NCBI GenBank assembly: GCA_937891895.1
Contig: CALATN010000087.1
Location: forward strand, 1-6,350
DNA length: 6,350 nucleotides
Direction of reading: 5' to 3'
From: an uncultured Clostridia bacterium
GTDB taxonomy: Bacteria > Bacillota > Clostridia > Oscillospirales > Ruminococcaceae
Shown here: piece after piece, positions 6,182 to 6,350 of the stretch
Position numbering within the stretch: the first letter of the stretch is position 1
Layout: the number at the start of each line of letters is the position of its first letter
Notes under the pieces: model-generated
Seen by the model: the letters and a program-made list of their open reading frames with translations, nothing else
Told to the model about the DNA's origin: nothing
Database searches by the model: none
Translations under genes and position numbers: made by a program

Positions 6182-6272
6182 ATGAAATCTTCAGAACAAA
6201 TATCTCAATGAAAACTAAGAGGTATCATAAACAATGATATTGCCGCAAGGCAGAAAGGAACAAGATGATTAG
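6182..6272 (+). other. Chain of three overlapping mini-ORFs (9, 9 and 12 codons)
   Basis: Three short frames follow the strong ribosome binding site: 6182-6211 (MKSSEQISQ), 6208-6237 (MKTKRYHKQ) and 6234-6272 (MILPQGRKEQDD). Neighbours overlap by ATGA, so each stop touches the next start. The third overlaps the start of the following gene by 8 bases. Each junction changes frame. The arrangement could pass ribosomes step by step to the downstream gene, or it could be a gene broken by frameshifts. I recognise none of the peptides. Confidence 0.35.
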
Positions 6273-6350
6273 AAATGTATGCAGGAATACCGCCGTAGCA
6301 AGTGAGGATAACCCCTCGCTTGCCACAAACATCTCCGAATACAAAATCGG
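6265..6350 (+). CDS. Start of a plus-strand gene, possibly a small TnpW-like transposon protein, 3' end missing
   Basis: An ATG at 6265 opens a frame that stays open to the right edge, giving 28 residues that begin MIRNVCRNTAVASEDNP and end SEYKI. AAAGGA (6254-6259) lies 5 bases upstream, a good ribosome binding site. The pattern of a polar N-terminus leading to EYKIG is reminiscent of small proteins annotated as TnpW in Firmicute integrative elements, where a beta-rich core follows such a segment. This is memory-based and weak. It could equally be an unrelated gene. Its direction is opposite to the hsd operon. Confidence 0.4.
   Translation, partial: MIRNVCRNTAVASEDNPSLATNISEYKI
6298..6323 (+). 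repeat. 10-base stem-loop inside the start of the partial gene
   Basis: GCAAGTGAGG (6298-6307) pairs with CCTCGCTTGC (6314-6323) across a 6-base loop, with one G-U pair in the RNA. It begins 33 bases after the start codon at 6265. Its left arm begins with GCAAG, as found in the TAGCAAGCA part of the 30-base repeats, which may be chance. It could slow ribosomes, or be a protein-binding site. Confidence 0.4.

Overview
The window looks like DNA from a low-GC Firmicute, most likely a gut-type clostridium. The coding regions are AT-rich, the Shine-Dalgarno sites are strong (GGAGG, AAGGTGA, AAGGAGG), the promoter fits the sigma-A consensus, and the HsdS and HsdM proteins read like those of Clostridia. 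This placement rests on sequence style and family memory, not on a database match.

Positions 1 to 5521 hold one minus-strand operon for a type I restriction-modification system, read right to left. The order is hsdR (3155-5521), a 204-residue Mrr-like nuclease (2525-3139), hsdM (1014-2504) and hsdS (1011 down to the left edge, 3' end missing). Gaps between the genes are 15, 20 and 2 bases. HsdS chooses the DNA target, HsdM supplies the adenine methyltransferase, and HsdR supplies the translocase and nuclease. HsdR and HsdM have the lengths and gene order of the type IB (EcoAI/EcoEI-like) subfamily. The Mrr-like gene is not part of a standard type I set and is the most notable gene here. Its C-terminal tail resembles the C-terminal tail of HsdM.

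Positions 5522 to about 5830 are an AT-rich intergenic stretch. It holds a convincing minus-strand promoter for the operon (TTGAAA, 17 bases, TATAAT with an extended -10 TG). A 16-base inverted repeat fills the promoter spacer, and a leader of about 130 bases follows, with a possible 18-codon ORF.

Positions 5831 to 6350 have a different character. There are several inverted repeats, a two-copy 30-base direct repeat with a 44-base period in which each copy is itself a stem-loop, and a strong Shine-Dalgarno. After that come three very short plus-strand ORFs coupled through ATGA overlaps, then a plus-strand gene that runs off the right edge. This resembles the control region of an integrative mobile element. 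The partial gene loosely resembles small transposon-encoded TnpW-type proteins, but only 28 residues are visible. The restriction operon therefore appears to lie next to, or inside, a mobile element.
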